DNA of 64,000 nucleotides, taken from assembly GCA_001274695.2 (NCBI GenBank), contig LARU01000002.1, positions 1,860,001-1,924,000 on the forward strand, written 5' to 3'. This document shows, piece by piece, positions 26,966-37,096 of the stretch. Under the pieces are notes generated by a model. That model was not told the origin of the DNA, did not search any database, and saw only the letters and a program-made list of their open reading frames with translations. Both the position numbers and the translations under genes were made by a program. Position 1 is the stretch's first letter, and each line of letters opens with the position of its first letter. Origin of the DNA: Azoarcus sp. PA01 (GTDB lineage Bacteria > Pseudomonadota > Gammaproteobacteria > Burkholderiales > Rhodocyclaceae).

Positions 26966-28729
26966 ATGAGCGCCGATCCGAAAGCCCAACTCGCCGACCT
27001 GCTGCGTACCGCGCTCAAGAGCGTGGCGCCGGAACTTGCCGACACCGCCATCCATCTCGAGCGGCCGAAACAGGCCGGACACGGCGACTTCGCGACCAAC
27101 CTCGCGCTGCAGCTGGCGAAGCCGCTGCGCCGCAGTCCGCGCGATCTGGCGGCGATGCTGCTCGACGAGCTGCCTGCCTCGCCGCTCGTCGCGGCGACCG
27201 AAATCGCCGGCGCCGGCTTCATCAACTTCACGCTCGCGTCCGCGGCGAAGACCTCGGTCGTGAACCAGGTGCTCACGCAGGGTGCCGCGTTCGGGCGCGG
27301 CACGCGCAGCGGCGTCACGGTGCAGCTCGAATTCGTTTCCGCGAACCCGACCGGGCCGCTGCACGTCGGCCACGGTCGCGGCGCCGCGTACGGCGCGTCG
27401 CTCGCGTCGGTGCTCGATTTTGCCGGTTGCAACGTTACCCGCGAGTACTACATCAACGACGCCGGCCGCCAGATGGACATCCTCGCGCTGTCGACGTGGC
27501 TGCGCTACCTCGCGCTGTACGGCGTCGATATCCCGTTCCCGCCGAACGCGTACCAGGGCGACTACGTCGTCGAGATGGCGCGCGCGATGCGCGAAGGGCA
27601 CCAGGACCGCTTCGCCCGCGTCAGCGCCGAACAGGTGCTCGACGGGGCGCCGGGGCTGCCGATTGCCGAGCGCAAGGACAACGAGGCGAAGACGCAGCGC
27701 GAAGACCATCTCGACACGCTGATCGCCAACGCGAAGCGGCTGCTCGGCGAGGACTATCACTTCGTGCATGGCTTCGCGCTCAACGAGCAGCTCGGCGACG
27801 GGCGCGATGATCTCGAAGAGTTCGGCGTGCATTTCGACAAGTGGTTCTCGGAGAAAAGCCTGTTCGACACCGGGCTCGTCGACCGCGCGGTCGCCGAGCT
27901 CGAAAAGCGCGGCCACGTCTATCTGCAGGACGGCGCGAAGTGGTTCCGCTCGACCGCGTTCGGCGACGAGAAGGATCGCGTCGTGCAGCGCGAAAACGGC
28001 CTGTACACGTATTTCGCGTCCGACATCGCGTACCACCTGAACAAGTACGAGCGCGGCTACGACCGCATCATCGACATCTGGGGCGCCGATCACCACGGCT
28101 ACATTCCGCGCGTCAAGGGCGCGATCGCGGCGCTCGGCCTGCCGCCGGAAAAGCTCGAAGTGACGCTGGTGCAGTTCGCGGTGCTGTATCGCAACGGGCA
28201 GAAGGCGTCGATGTCGACGCGCTCGGGCGAGTTCGTCACGCTGCGCGAGCTGCGCCGCGAAGTCGGCAACGACGCATGCCGCTTCTTCTACGTGCTGAGA
28301 AAGAGCGACCAGCACCTCGATTTCGACCTCGACCTGGCGAAAAGCCAGAGCAACGAGAACCCGGTGTATTACGTGCAGTACGCGCATGCGCGCGTCTGCT
28401 CGGTGCTCGAGCAGTGGGGCGGCGACGCAGCCGAGCTGCGGGCCGCGCAGCTCGATCTGCTCGGCAACGAGCGCGAGCTCGCGCTGTGCGCGCGCCTCGG
28501 CAGCTTCCCCGAGCTGATCCAGAACGCCGCCGCGGATTACGCGCCGCACCAGCTCGCGTTCTACCTGAAGGACCTCGCCGCGGAGTTCCACAGCTGGTAC
28601 AACGCCGAGCGCATGCTCGTCGACGATCCCGCGCTGCGTCTGGCGCGGCTCGCGCTGGCAGCAGCGGTGCGACAGGTGCTGGCGACCGCGCTGGCGCTGC
28701 TCGGCGTGTCCGCGCCGCAGTCGATGTAA
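26966..28729 (+). CDS. argS: Arginyl-tRNA synthetase
   Basis: The protein has 587 residues. The N-terminal Add1 domain runs to about 115. The class I signature is HVGH in NPTGPLHVGHGRGAAYG (about 133), followed by 'NDAGRQMDILALS'. The KMSKS-like loop is MSTRSG near residue 415. The C-terminal anticodon-binding domain begins 'VQYAHARVCSVLEQWG' and ends near LLGVSAPQSM. It charges tRNA-Arg in the cytoplasm. The ATG follows a TATAAT promoter element; the frame extends upstream to 26843 but past the promoter. The downstream order SPOR protein then dsbA is common in betaproteobacteria. Confidence 0.95.
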   Translation: MSADPKAQLADLLRTALKSVAPELADTAIHLERPKQAGHGDFATNLALQLAKPLRRSPRDLAAMLLDELPASPLVAATEIAGAGFINFTLASAAKTSVVNQVLTQGAAFGRGTRSGVTVQLEFVSANPTGPLHVGHGRGAAYGASLASVLDFAGCNVTREYYINDAGRQMDILALSTWLRYLALYGVDIPFPPNAYQGDYVVEMARAMREGHQDRFARVSAEQVLDGAPGLPIAERKDNEAKTQREDHLDTLIANAKRLLGEDYHFVHGFALNEQLGDGRDDLEEFGVHFDKWFSEKSLFDTGLVDRAVAELEKRGHVYLQDGAKWFRSTAFGDEKDRVVQRENGLYTYFASDIAYHLNKYERGYDRIIDIWGADHHGYIPRVKGAIAALGLPPEKLEVTLVQFAVLYRNGQKASMSTRSGEFVTLRELRREVGNDACRFFYVLRKSDQHLDFDLDLAKSQSNENPVYYVQYAHARVCSVLEQWGGDAAELRAAQLDLLGNERELALCARLGSFPELIQNAAADYAPHQLAFYLKDLAAEFHSWYNAERMLVDDPALRLARLALAAAVRQVLATALALLGVSAPQSM

Positions 28730-28752
28730 CGTCCCAACGTCCGGAGAAGCTC

Positions 28753-29334
28753 GTGAGCCGCGCCCCCAAGTCCCGGCCGACCACCCGCCGCCCGCCCGCC
28801 AAAAGCGGCGGCGGGGTGATCGTCGGCATCTTCATCGGCCTGATCCTCGGTGCGCTGTTCGCGGCCGGCGCAGCGTGGTGGTTCACCCGCTCGTCACCGT
28901 TCCAGGCGCCGCAAGGCAGCGGCAGCGTGCCGAGCCGCGTGCCGTCGGCGCCGGATCAGCCGCCGCTGTCGTTGCCCGGCAAGCCGGGCGATCGCCCGGT
29001 CGTCAAGCCCGACTTCGAGTTCTACAAGATCCTGCCGCAGGGCAACGTCGCGCCGGCCGAAGTCGCGCCCGCTGCGCCGCCTGCGCCGCCGGTCGCCGAG
29101 CGGCTGTATCTGCAGATCGGCGCTTTCGAGAATCCCGCCGAAGCCGACAACCTCAAGGCGAGGCTCGCGCTCGCCGGCATCGAGGCGAGCGCGCAGCGCG
29201 CGCAACTGCCCGACGGGCGAACGATGCACCGCGTGCGCATCGGCCCGTTCGCCAAGCCGGAAGACATGAATCCGGTGCGCACACGGCTTGCCGACGCCGG
29301 CTTCACCGGCACCGTCGTGAAAGCCACCCCCTGA
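28753..29334 (+). CDS. SPOR-domain membrane protein (FtsN/DedD-like)
   Basis: Starting from a GTG with GGAGAAG 5 bp before it, the protein has 193 residues. It has a basic cytoplasmic tail (SRAPKSRPTTRRPPAKS), one membrane helix (VIVGIFIGLILGALFAAGAA), a proline-rich linker, and a C-terminal SPOR domain (about 118-190: LYLQIGAFENPAEADNLKAR, MHRVRIGPFAKPEDM). SPOR domains bind denuded peptidoglycan at the septum, so a role in cell division is likely. It starts 23 bp after argS. The layout is that of FtsN/DedD, but which of these it replaces is not clear. Confidence 0.85.
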   Translation: MSRAPKSRPTTRRPPAKSGGGVIVGIFIGLILGALFAAGAAWWFTRSSPFQAPQGSGSVPSRVPSAPDQPPLSLPGKPGDRPVVKPDFEFYKILPQGNVAPAEVAPAAPPAPPVAERLYLQIGAFENPAEADNLKARLALAGIEASAQRAQLPDGRTMHRVRIGPFAKPEDMNPVRTRLADAGFTGTVVKATP

Positions 29335-29425
29335 TTCGCGTTTCGATGCCGCCGGCAGCGACGTTCGCGGGAACGTCCGCGCGCGGTGGCCGTCCGAGAC
29401 ATTGTCATCAACACGGGAGCAATGC

Positions 29426-30070
29426 ATGAATCGTCGTCTCGCCCTCAAGCAACTCGCCGCGCTCGGCGCGCTGTCCACGCTGGGCGCCTCCGCCTCCGTT
29501 TTCGCCCAGCGGCAGGCTTTCCAGACGCTCGGCACGAAAGTGCCGACCGAAGTCGCAGGCAAGGTCGAAGTGATCGAGTTCTTTTCCTACGGCTGCCCGC
29601 ACTGCCACGACTTCGAACCGCTGCTCAACGGCTGGGCGAAGAAGCTGCAGGGCGACGTGAACTTCGTCAAGGTGCCGATCACGTTCAACCGTCCCGAATG
29701 GACGGCGCTGGCGCGGCTCTACTACACGCTCGAAGCGATGGGCCAGGCCGAAGAGAAAGGGCCGGCAGTGTTTGCCGCGATTCACGACCAGCGGCAGCCG
29801 CTGTACCGGGAGGACGCGCTGATGCAGTGGGTCGCCGGTTCGGGCCTCGACAGCAAGCGCTTCAGCGACATCTACAAGTCGTTCGGCGTGCAGTCGAAAG
29901 TGCAGCGCTCGAACCAGATCGCCGCGGCCTACAAGGTCAGCGGCGTGCCGATGATGGCCGTCGACGGCCGCTACACCGTTTCGGCGAGCTCGGCGGGCGG
30001 CTTCGAGCAGATGCTCAAGGAAGTCGATCAGCTGATCGCGCGCTCGCGCAGCGAGCAGAAAAAAAGCTGA
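29426..30070 (+). CDS. dsbA: Thiol:disulfide interchange protein DsbA
   Basis: The precursor has 214 residues with a signal region at 1-27 (NRRLALKQLAALGALSTLG then ASASVFA), which includes a twin arginine. The thioredoxin fold carries the active site C-P-H-C in FFSYGCPHCHDFEP and the cis-proline in VSGVPMMAV. It oxidises cysteines of secreted proteins in the periplasm and is recycled by DsbB. GGGAG precedes the ATG at 29426. The gene ends just before the large glutamate dehydrogenase gene; a CCGGCCG/CGGCCGG hairpin near 30092-30112 lacks a T-tract. The last residues (RSRSEQKKS) are a basic tail. Confidence 0.92.
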   Translation: MNRRLALKQLAALGALSTLGASASVFAQRQAFQTLGTKVPTEVAGKVEVIEFFSYGCPHCHDFEPLLNGWAKKLQGDVNFVKVPITFNRPEWTALARLYYTLEAMGQAEEKGPAVFAAIHDQRQPLYREDALMQWVAGSGLDSKRFSDIYKSFGVQSKVQRSNQIAAAYKVSGVPMMAVDGRYTVSASSAGGFEQMLKEVDQLIARSRSEQKKS

Positions 30071-30237
30071 ATTTCGTCACCACCCGCAGCCCCGGCCGAC
30101 GCGCGCGGCCGGATAACCCTACGGCGTAAAAGCTTCTTTCGCCTCGCGCCTGATCCGGGTATCGTTTTCGACGGAAGCGGGGCGGCGCCCGTATGACGCC
30201 GCGTTGCACAGCCCGTCTTCGACAAACGGAGGCAGCG

Positions 30238-33200
30238 ATGCAGGCACTTCACGCGGACGTCGATGCCGCGCGATTCGACGCGGTTCTGGAACAGATCGCG
30301 AACAAGTTGCCGGCCCACCAGGCGGTGCTGATCGAGCCGTTCGCGCGGCGCTGGTTCGGCCAGGTCGCGCCGGAAGATCTCGCCGACCGCTCGGTCGACG
30401 ACCTGTACGGCGCGGTCGTCAGCCACTGGCAGTTCGTGCGCAAGCATCGCGGCGGCACGCGCTTGCGCGTGTACAACCCGAAGCTCGAAGAGCACGGCTG
30501 GGAATCCACGCACACTGTCGTCGAGATCGTCAATGACGACATGCCGTTCCTCGTCGATTCGATCACGATGGAAGTCAATCGGCAGGGGCTGACGCTGCAC
30601 CTGATCATCCATCCGGTGATGCGGGTCGTGCGCGATGAAGCGGGCCAGTACCTCGGCATCGCCGAAGACGGCGACACGCGCGGGCATTACGAATCGATCA
30701 TCCACGTCGAAGTCGACCGCCGCACCGAGGCGCACGACGTCGAGGCGCTGCGCAACGGGCTCGAGCGCGTGCTCGCCGACGTGCGCGCAGCCGTCACTGA
30801 CTGGCCGGCGATGCAGCAGCGCGTCGTCGAGATCATCGAGGGCATCGAGCAGAACCCGCCGCCCGTCCCGCCGGAAGAGACCGCCGAGACGGTGGCTTTC
30901 CTGAAGTGGCTGCTCGACGAGAACATCGTGCTGCTCGGCTGTCGCGACTACGAGCTGGTCGCTGCCGACGGCGACAGCGAACTGCATATCCGGCCCGGCT
31001 CCGGGCTCGGTCTGCTGCGGGAGCGTCCGGGAGAGAACGTGTCGCGCTCGTTCGCCGCGCTGCCGATGAACCTCAAGGCGACGCTGCCGAATCTGCCTGT
31101 GCTGCTGACCGTGACCAAGTCGAACACGCGCTCGACGGTGCATCGGCCGGGGTTCATCGACCGTTTCAGCGTCAAGGTGTTCGACGAGAACGGCCGCGCG
31201 CGCGCCGAGCGCCGCGTCATCGGGCTGCTCGCGTCGACCGCGTACAGCACCAGCCCGAGGCTGATCCCGTTCCTGCGCCGCAAGGTCGACGCGGTCGTCG
31301 AGCAGGCCGGCCTGCTGCCGAAAAGCCATGCCGCTAAAGCGTTGCTGACGATCCTCGAGCGCTACCCGCGCGACGAGCTGTTCCAGATCTCGACCGAGGA
31401 TCTGTACCACCAGGCGATGGGCATCCTGCGGCTCGGCGAGCGTCAGCGCACGCGCCTTTTCGTCCGCACCGACCCGTTCGCGCGCTTCGTCTCGTGCCTG
31501 ATCTACGTGCCGCGCGAGCACTACAACACCGACCAGCGGCTGCGCATGCAGGCGGTGCTGATGGAAGCGTTCAACGGCAGCAGTGCCGAGTTCGACGTGC
31601 AGTTCTCCGAATCGGCGCTGGCGCGCGTGCTGATCATCGTGCGCACGCGCGACTCGACGATTCCGCCGTTCGACGTGCACGAGCTCGAGCAGCGCCTGGT
31701 GCGGGCGACGCGGCGCTGGGAGGACGAACTGCAGCGCGCGGTCCTCGAACACTGCGGCGAGGAGCGCGGCATGGCGCTGCTGCGCCGCTACGCCGACGGT
31801 TTTCCGGCCGGCTACCGCGAGGAATACGCGCCGCGCGTCGCGGTGTTCGACATCGAGCAGATGGAAGCGCTCGCCGATGACCGCGACCTCGGCATGAGCC
31901 TCTACATCCCGCTCGAAGCGCCGCCGGGGCGGCTGAATTTCAAGATGTACCGCGTCGGCGCGCCGGTGCCGCTGTCGCAGAGCCTGCCGATGCTCGAACG
32001 CATGGGGGTGCGCGTCATCGACGAGAAACCGTCCGAGATCGAGCGCCAGGACGGGCGCTGTGTATGGATCCACGACTTCGGGCTGTCGTACGCGGGCGCC
32101 GAGGAGCTCAACCTGGACCAGCTGCGGGCGCTGTTTCACGACGCGTTCCTGCACGCGTGGCGCGGCGACATCGAGAGCGACGACTTCAACCGCCTGACGC
32201 TGCTCGCCGGGCTGACGTGGCGCGAAATCGTCGTGCTCCGCGCTTACGCGAAGCACATGCGTCAGGCGGCTTTCACGTTCAGCCAGGCGTACATGGAGCA
32301 GACGCTTGCCGCCCACCCGAAGCTCGCGCGGCAGCTGATCGACCTGTTCGCGCTGCGTTTCGACCCGGTGCTCGGCGGCGCGCGCGACGCACAGGCGGCA
32401 GCGCTCGTCGCGAGCATCGAGGAGGCACTGAACACCGTCGCCAACCTCGACGAAGACCGCATCCTGCGCCAGTTCCTCGCGATGGTGCTGGCGACGCTGC
32501 GCACCAACTACTACCAGCGCGCCGCCGGCGGCGGGCCGAAGCCGTACCTGTCGCTGAAGCTCGATCCGCGCCGCATCCCGAACCTGCCGCAGCCGCTGCC
32601 GATGTTCGAGATTTCGGTCTATTCGCCGCGCTTCGAAGGCGTGCATCTGCGCGGCGGGCGCGTCGCGCGCGGCGGCCTGCGCTGGTCCGACCGCATGGAG
32701 GACTTCCGCACCGAAGTGCTCGGCCTAGTGAAGGCGCAGATCGTCAAGAACGCCGTCATCGTGCCGGTCGGCTCGAAAGGCGGCTTCGTCGTCAAGAACC
32801 CGCCCGCCGGCGACCGCGAGGCGCTGCTCGCCGAAGGTGTCGAGTGCTACCGCACGTACCTGCGCGGCCTGCTCGACGTGACCGACAACCTCGTGCAGGG
32901 CGAGGTCGTGCCGCCGGTCGATGTGCTGCGCCACGACGACGACGACCCTTACCTCGTCGTCGCCGCGGACAAGGGAACGGCGACGTTCTCCGATCATGCG
33001 AACGCGGTGGCCGCCGAATACGGCTTCTGGCTCGGCGACGCGTTCGCGTCCGGCGGCTCGGCGGGCTACGACCACAAGAAAATGGGCATCACCGCGCGCG
33101 GCGCGTGGGAGTCGGTCAAGCGCCACTTCCGCGAACTCGGGCTGAACACGCAGGAACAACCATTCACCGTCGTCGGCATCGGCGACATGTCCGGCGACGT

Positions 33201-35055
33201 GTTCGGCAACGGCATGCTGCGCTCGCGCACGATCCGGCTCGTCGCCGCGTTCGACCACCGCCACATTTTCATCGACCCGACTCCGGACGCCGAAAGCTCG
33301 TTCGCCGAACGCGAGCGCCTGTTCGCGTTGCCGCGCTCGTCGTGGGACGACTACGACAAGGCGCTGATCTCGACCGGCGGCGGCGTATGGTCGCGCCACG
33401 CGAAATCGGTCCCGCTGTCGCCGCAGCTGCGCGAGGCGCTCGACATCGAAGCCGAGATCCTGTCGCCGGCCGAGCTGATCCGCGCGATCCTCACCGCGCC
33501 GGTCGATCTGCTCTACAACGGCGGCATCGGGACGTATGTCAAGGCGACGAGCGAGACCGACGCCGCGGTCGGCGACCGGGCGAACGACGCGGTGCGCGTC
33601 AATGGCGCGGCGCTGCGCTGCCGCGTCGTCGCCGAAGGCGGCAACCTCGGCGTCACGCAACTCGGACGCATCGAATACGCGCTGCGCGGCGGCAAGATCA
33701 ACACCGACGCGATCGACAACTCCGGCGGCGTCGACTGCTCGGATCACGAAGTGAACATCAAGATCCTGCTCGACAGCGTCGTCGATGAAGGCGACCTGAC
33801 CGACAAGCAGCGCAACGTACTGCTCGTCGAGATGACCGACGAAGTCGCCGGCCTCGTGCTGCGCGACAACTACGGCCAGACGCAGGTGCTGTCGGTGACG
33901 CGCTCACGAGGTGTCGCGCTGCTCGGCGAGCAGGCCGAATTCATCCGCCGCCTCGGCCATGCGGGGCGCCTGAATCGCAAGCTCGAGTTCCTGCCGATGG
34001 ACGAGGAGATCGCCGAGCGGGCGCTCAAGCAGGTCGGCCTCGTCACGCCCGAGCTCGCGGTGCTGCTCGCATACAGCAAGATCGAGCTGTTCGACGAAGT
34101 CATCGCCTCCGACGTGCCGGAGGACCCGTACATCTCGGCTGCGCTGAAGAACTATTTTCCGCAGCCGCTGCGCGAACGCTATGCGGCGCAGATCGAGCGC
34201 CATCCGCTGCGCCGCGAGATCATCGCCACGCATGTCGTCAACAGCATGATCAACCGCGTCGGGCCGACTTTCGTCAGCCGGCTGCACGGCGAACTCGGCG
34301 CGACGCCTGCCGAAGTCGTCCGGGCGTACATGGCGAGCCGCGAAGTGTATGGCCTCGTTCCGACGTGGCGCGACATCGAGTCGCTCGACAACGTCGTCGC
34401 CGACGCGGTGCAGACCGAGATGATCATCGAGTCGGTTCGGCTGATCGAGCGCGGCGCGGTGTGGTTCCTGCGCCACCGCGACTGGATCGCCGACCTGCGG
34501 GCGACACTCGACTATTTCTCCGCAGGAGCGGCCGAGCTGTCGGCCGGGCTGCGCGACTTCGTCCAGCCGGCGTATCGCGAAGTCCTCGACATCGTCGCCG
34601 CGGGTTTCATCGAGAAAGGCGTGCCGGCACCCCTCGCGCAGCGCATCGCGTCGCTCGACGAGCTGTATTCGGCGCTCGATCTCGTCGAAGTCGCGGCGGA
34701 AACCGGACGGCCGGAAGCGACGGTCGCGCGCGTGTATTACGCGCTCGGCGACCAGCTCGACCTGTACTGGCTCGGACTGCAGATTTCCGCGTTGCCGGCC
34801 GAATCGCGCTGGCAAGGGCTCGCGCGCAGCGCGCTGCGCAGCGAGTTGTCGAACCAGGCGCGCATCCTCGCGGCCGAAGCGCTCCGGCATTGTCCGGGCG
34901 TCGAACAGCCCGAAGTGGTGATTGCCGCGTGGGAAGCACGCAACCGCAGCACCGTCGAGCGTTACCGGCATCTGCTCGCGGACGTGAAGACCGCCGCGCA
35001 GACCGACATGCCGATGCTGTCGGTGCTGCTGCGCGAGCTGCGCAACATGAGCTGA
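30238..35055 (+). CDS. NAD-specific glutamate dehydrogenase, large (180 kDa) type
   Basis: The protein has 1605 residues, the usual size of the L_180 class. A long N-terminal region with ACT-like segments (about 30-700) precedes the catalytic part. That part includes 'RGGRVARGGLRWSDRMEDFR', the lysine-bearing VPVGSKGGFVVKNPP near 847, and the NAD-binding VVGIGDMSGDVFGNGML near 980. A helical C-terminal domain follows. It oxidatively deaminates glutamate to 2-oxoglutarate with NAD and is used catabolically, for instance during growth on arginine or other amino acids, which fits the arginase fusion 8 kb away. GGAGG precedes the ATG at 30238. Confidence 0.93.
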   Translation: MQALHADVDAARFDAVLEQIANKLPAHQAVLIEPFARRWFGQVAPEDLADRSVDDLYGAVVSHWQFVRKHRGGTRLRVYNPKLEEHGWESTHTVVEIVNDDMPFLVDSITMEVNRQGLTLHLIIHPVMRVVRDEAGQYLGIAEDGDTRGHYESIIHVEVDRRTEAHDVEALRNGLERVLADVRAAVTDWPAMQQRVVEIIEGIEQNPPPVPPEETAETVAFLKWLLDENIVLLGCRDYELVAADGDSELHIRPGSGLGLLRERPGENVSRSFAALPMNLKATLPNLPVLLTVTKSNTRSTVHRPGFIDRFSVKVFDENGRARAERRVIGLLASTAYSTSPRLIPFLRRKVDAVVEQAGLLPKSHAAKALLTILERYPRDELFQISTEDLYHQAMGILRLGERQRTRLFVRTDPFARFVSCLIYVPREHYNTDQRLRMQAVLMEAFNGSSAEFDVQFSESALARVLIIVRTRDSTIPPFDVHELEQRLVRATRRWEDELQRAVLEHCGEERGMALLRRYADGFPAGYREEYAPRVAVFDIEQMEALADDRDLGMSLYIPLEAPPGRLNFKMYRVGAPVPLSQSLPMLERMGVRVIDEKPSEIERQDGRCVWIHDFGLSYAGAEELNLDQLRALFHDAFLHAWRGDIESDDFNRLTLLAGLTWREIVVLRAYAKHMRQAAFTFSQAYMEQTLAAHPKLARQLIDLFALRFDPVLGGARDAQAAALVASIEEALNTVANLDEDRILRQFLAMVLATLRTNYYQRAAGGGPKPYLSLKLDPRRIPNLPQPLPMFEISVYSPRFEGVHLRGGRVARGGLRWSDRMEDFRTEVLGLVKAQIVKNAVIVPVGSKGGFVVKNPPAGDREALLAEGVECYRTYLRGLLDVTDNLVQGEVVPPVDVLRHDDDDPYLVVAADKGTATFSDHANAVAAEYGFWLGDAFASGGSAGYDHKKMGITARGAWESVKRHFRELGLNTQEQPFTVVGIGDMSGDVFGNGMLRSRTIRLVAAFDHRHIFIDPTPDAESSFAERERLFALPRSSWDDYDKALISTGGGVWSRHAKSVPLSPQLREALDIEAEILSPAELIRAILTAPVDLLYNGGIGTYVKATSETDAAVGDRANDAVRVNGAALRCRVVAEGGNLGVTQLGRIEYALRGGKINTDAIDNSGGVDCSDHEVNIKILLDSVVDEGDLTDKQRNVLLVEMTDEVAGLVLRDNYGQTQVLSVTRSRGVALLGEQAEFIRRLGHAGRLNRKLEFLPMDEEIAERALKQVGLVTPELAVLLAYSKIELFDEVIASDVPEDPYISAALKNYFPQPLRERYAAQIERHPLRREIIATHVVNSMINRVGPTFVSRLHGELGATPAEVVRAYMASREVYGLVPTWRDIESLDNVVADAVQTEMIIESVRLIERGAVWFLRHRDWIADLRATLDYFSAGAAELSAGLRDFVQPAYREVLDIVAAGFIEKGVPAPLAQRIASLDELYSALDLVEVAAETGRPEATVARVYYALGDQLDLYWLGLQISALPAESRWQGLARSALRSELSNQARILAAEALRHCPGVEQPEVVIAAWEARNRSTVERYRHLLADVKTAAQTDMPMLSVLLRELRNMS

Positions 35056-35080
35056 AAAGCGCCGGGCCGGCGCCGCAGGG

Positions 35081-36997
35081 CTACAGCTCGACCTGCGTGC
35101 CGAGCTCGACGACGCGGTTCGGCGGGATGTGGAAGTAGTCGGCCGCACTGCCGGCGTTGCGGAACATGACGATGAAGAGCTTTTCGCGCCAGCGCGGCAT
35201 GCCCGAACCGACGCGCGACACGAGGGTTTCGCGGCCAAGGAAGAACGATGTCTCCATCATGTCGAATTTCAATCCGAAATCTGCGCACTGCATGAGCGCC
35301 GCCGGCAGGTTGGGGTCGTCCTTGAAGCCGTAGTTCACGCGCACGCGGTAAAAGCCGTAGTCGAGTTCCTCTACGACGACGCGCTCGCTGTCTGGAACGT
35401 GCGGTACGTCGGCGGTTTCGACCGTCAGCAGCACGACCCGGCGGTGCAGCACCTTGTTATGCACGAGGTTGTGCAGCAGTGCGCGCGGCACGCCTTCGAG
35501 CCAAGTCGTCATGAATACCGCGGTGCCGTCAACGCGCGGCGAAGGGTTGTTGAACATCGACCGGATGAAGCTGTCGAGCGGCATCGTGTCGGTGCGGATG
35601 CGGCTGTTGAGCAGTTCGCGGCCGCGCTTCCAAGTCGTCAGCAGCGTGAAGATCAGTGCCCCGATCAGTAGCGGGAACCAGCCGCCGGCGAGAATCTTCA
35701 CGGTGGTCGCGGAGAAGAACGCGACGTCGACCGCGAGGAACACGCCGAGGAAGAGTCCGGCCTGCAGCCTGCCCCAGCCCCACAGCGCGCGGACGACGAC
35801 GAACGCGAGCAGGGTGTCGATCATCATCGTCAGCGTGACTGCGATGCCGTACGCCGACGCGAGCGCGCTCGACGAGCGGAAGCCGACGACCAGCGCGATC
35901 ACCGCGCCGAGCAGCATCCAGTTGATGCTCGGCACGTAGATCTGGCCCATCTCGCGTTCCGACGTGAAGATCGTGCGCATGCGCGGCGCGTAACCGAGCT
36001 GCATCGCCTGGCGGGTCAGCGAGTAGGCTCCGGAGATCACCGCCTGGCTGGCGATGATCGTCGCCAGCGTCGCCATCGCGACCATCGGGTACACCAGCGC
36101 GTCGGGCACCAGCAGGTAAAACGGATTGCGCACGTTGTCGGGGTGATCGAGGATCAGCGCGCCCTGGCCGAGGTAGTTCAGGTACAGCGACGGAAACACG
36201 ATGAGGAACCACGCGAACTTGATCGGCCGGCGGCCGAAGTGGCCCATGTCCGCATACAGCGCCTCGCCGCCGGTGATCGCGAGCACGACCGCGCCGAGCG
36301 ACAGCCAGCCGACCAGCGGCATATCGGCAAAGAAGCGCAGCGCCCAGCGCGGGTCGAGCGCGCCGAGGATTTCAGGATGCAGCGTTATGCCCAGGATGCC
36401 CAGCACCGCGAGCAGGGCGAACCACACCAGCATCACCGGGCCGAAGATCCTGCCGACACTGCCGGTGCCGTGGCGCTGCATCAGGAACAGTGCCAACAGC
36501 ACGACGAGCGCGGCCGGCAGCACATACGGGCGGAAAGCCGGCGTCGCGACCTCGAGGCCTTCGACCGCCGACAGCACCGAAATCGCCGGCGTGATCATGC
36601 CGTCGCCATAGAACAGCGCGGCCCCGAACACTCCCAGCGCCGACAGCACCCAAGCCTTGCGGCCGGGCGGCACCGCGTGCAGCACGAGCGAGGTCAGCGC
36701 CATGATGCCGCCTTCGCCGCGGTTGTCGGCGCGCGTGATGAAAACGACGTATTTCGCCGATACCACGAGCACCAGCGCCCAGAACACCAACGACAGGATG
36801 CCGTAGACATTCTGGGGCGTCACCGGCACCGCATGCGGGCCGTTGAAGACTTCCTTCAGCGTGTAGAGCGGGCTTGTGCCGATGTCGCCATACACGACGC
36901 CGATCGCGGCGACCGCGAGTCCGGTCGGGCCCTGGCGCGGACCGGGAGCCTCGGCAGCTGCGGCGGCGGAAGTATTCACACGGTCGAGTGCCTGCAT
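35081..36997 (-). CDS. kup: Potassium uptake protein Kup
   Basis: The protein has 638 residues. About 12 membrane helices fill residues 25-460, opening with the family signature GVVYGDIGTSPLYTLKEVF; GDGMITPAISVLSAVEGLE is another hallmark. The C-terminal cytoplasmic part contains 'FMTTWLEGVPRALLHNLVHN', as in the KUP/HAK family. It takes up potassium with protons at the inner membrane. GGGAG precedes the ATG. It lies 99 bp after ald on the same strand and converges with the glutamate dehydrogenase gene. The first 25 residues are an alanine-rich extension. Confidence 0.95.
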   Translation of the reverse strand: MQALDRVNTSAAAAAEAPGPRQGPTGLAVAAIGVVYGDIGTSPLYTLKEVFNGPHAVPVTPQNVYGILSLVFWALVLVVSAKYVVFITRADNRGEGGIMALTSLVLHAVPPGRKAWVLSALGVFGAALFYGDGMITPAISVLSAVEGLEVATPAFRPYVLPAALVVLLALFLMQRHGTGSVGRIFGPVMLVWFALLAVLGILGITLHPEILGALDPRWALRFFADMPLVGWLSLGAVVLAITGGEALYADMGHFGRRPIKFAWFLIVFPSLYLNYLGQGALILDHPDNVRNPFYLLVPDALVYPMVAMATLATIIASQAVISGAYSLTRQAMQLGYAPRMRTIFTSEREMGQIYVPSINWMLLGAVIALVVGFRSSSALASAYGIAVTLTMMIDTLLAFVVVRALWGWGRLQAGLFLGVFLAVDVAFFSATTVKILAGGWFPLLIGALIFTLLTTWKRGRELLNSRIRTDTMPLDSFIRSMFNNPSPRVDGTAVFMTTWLEGVPRALLHNLVHNKVLHRRVVLLTVETADVPHVPDSERVVVEELDYGFYRVRVNYGFKDDPNLPAALMQCADFGLKFDMMETSFFLGRETLVSRVGSGMPRWREKLFIVMFRNAGSAADYFHIPPNRVVELGTQVEL

Positions 36998-37096
36998 GAA
37001 TACTCCCGGGGGACTTTGCGCGAGGCGTGTAGATTAGCGCAGCGCACCATCACGGACGAGCAGATTTTCACGCTCCGGGAAATGAATCCGGAGCGC

